Source: Bacteroidota bacterium (GTDB lineage Bacteria; Bacteroidota; Bacteroidia; Bacteroidales; CG2-30-32-10). From it: DNA of 5,749 nt. Location of the stretch: assembly GCA_013334735.1 (NCBI GenBank), contig JAAXXA010000106.1, positions 1 to 5,749 on the forward strand, given 5' to 3'. Position numbers and translations under genes: made by a program. Below, piece by piece: positions 5,724 to 5,749 of the stretch; positions within the stretch are counted from its first letter, which is position 1, and each line of letters starts with the position of its first letter. The notes under the pieces are model-generated. The model was given only the letters and a program-made list of their open reading frames with translations, made no database searches and was not told the origin of the DNA.

Positions 5724-5749
5724 TGTGCCTGTAAATATTTTTTTTCATT

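Noticed and set aside
5724..5749. T-run after the last gene as an intrinsic terminator
   Set aside because: No stem precedes the T-run within the visible bases, and the window ends there.

Overview
The window looks like a Bacteroidota chromosome fragment. The evidence is a fused lpxC/fabZ gene, low G+C, little or no Shine-Dalgarno sequence before the genes, TAnnTTTG-type promoter elements, and a secreted protein with the N-terminal module and FISUMP domain common in that phylum. It carries a short piece of ribosomal-protein DNA at its left end that does not seem to belong to the rest.

Layout. Bases 1 to about 366, read on the minus strand, hold the last 28 or so residues of ribosomal protein S17 followed by the first 84 residues of ribosomal protein L14, which runs off the window edge. 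This is the usual rpsQ-rplN order of the spc operon. S17 is cut off abruptly at an A/T homopolymer. The L14 sequence does not look like the usual Bacteroidota version and this stretch has more G+C (106 of bases 1-240, about 44%) than the AT-rich DNA that follows. An assembly chimera or a rearrangement break at about 361-370 is the simplest reading. Bases 367-573 are an AT-rich spacer with a potential 10-bp stem and a good Bacteroidota promoter placed almost on top of the lpxC start.

Bases 574-2765 are a lipid A operon: bifunctional lpxC/fabZ and lpxA, overlapping by 4 bases (ATGA). Together they supply (3R)-hydroxyacyl-ACP dehydration, the first acylation of UDP-GlcNAc, and the committed deacetylation. 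Bases 2766-3103 contain no gene but hold a roughly 222-bp element with 14-bp inverted ends and several internal inverted repeats, best described as a MITE-like element. It separates lpxA from a single-domain ABC ATPase (3104-3724) that has clear Walker A, signature and Walker B motifs but atypical Q-loop and H-loop positions.

Bases 3725-3887 are a spacer with a TATATTTG promoter element. Bases 3888-5723 encode a 611-residue exported protein: signal peptide, Bacteroidota N-terminal module, three Ig/PKD-like segments and a C-terminal FISUMP domain. It ends at the FISUMP domain, with no recognisable type IX sorting domain. Nothing is seen in the last 26 bases except a T-run.

I see no tRNA, rRNA, CRISPR array, full insertion sequence or defence locus. 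The parts most worth a second look are the ribosomal junction, the MITE-like element, the atypical ABC ATPase and the near-leaderless lpxC promoter.
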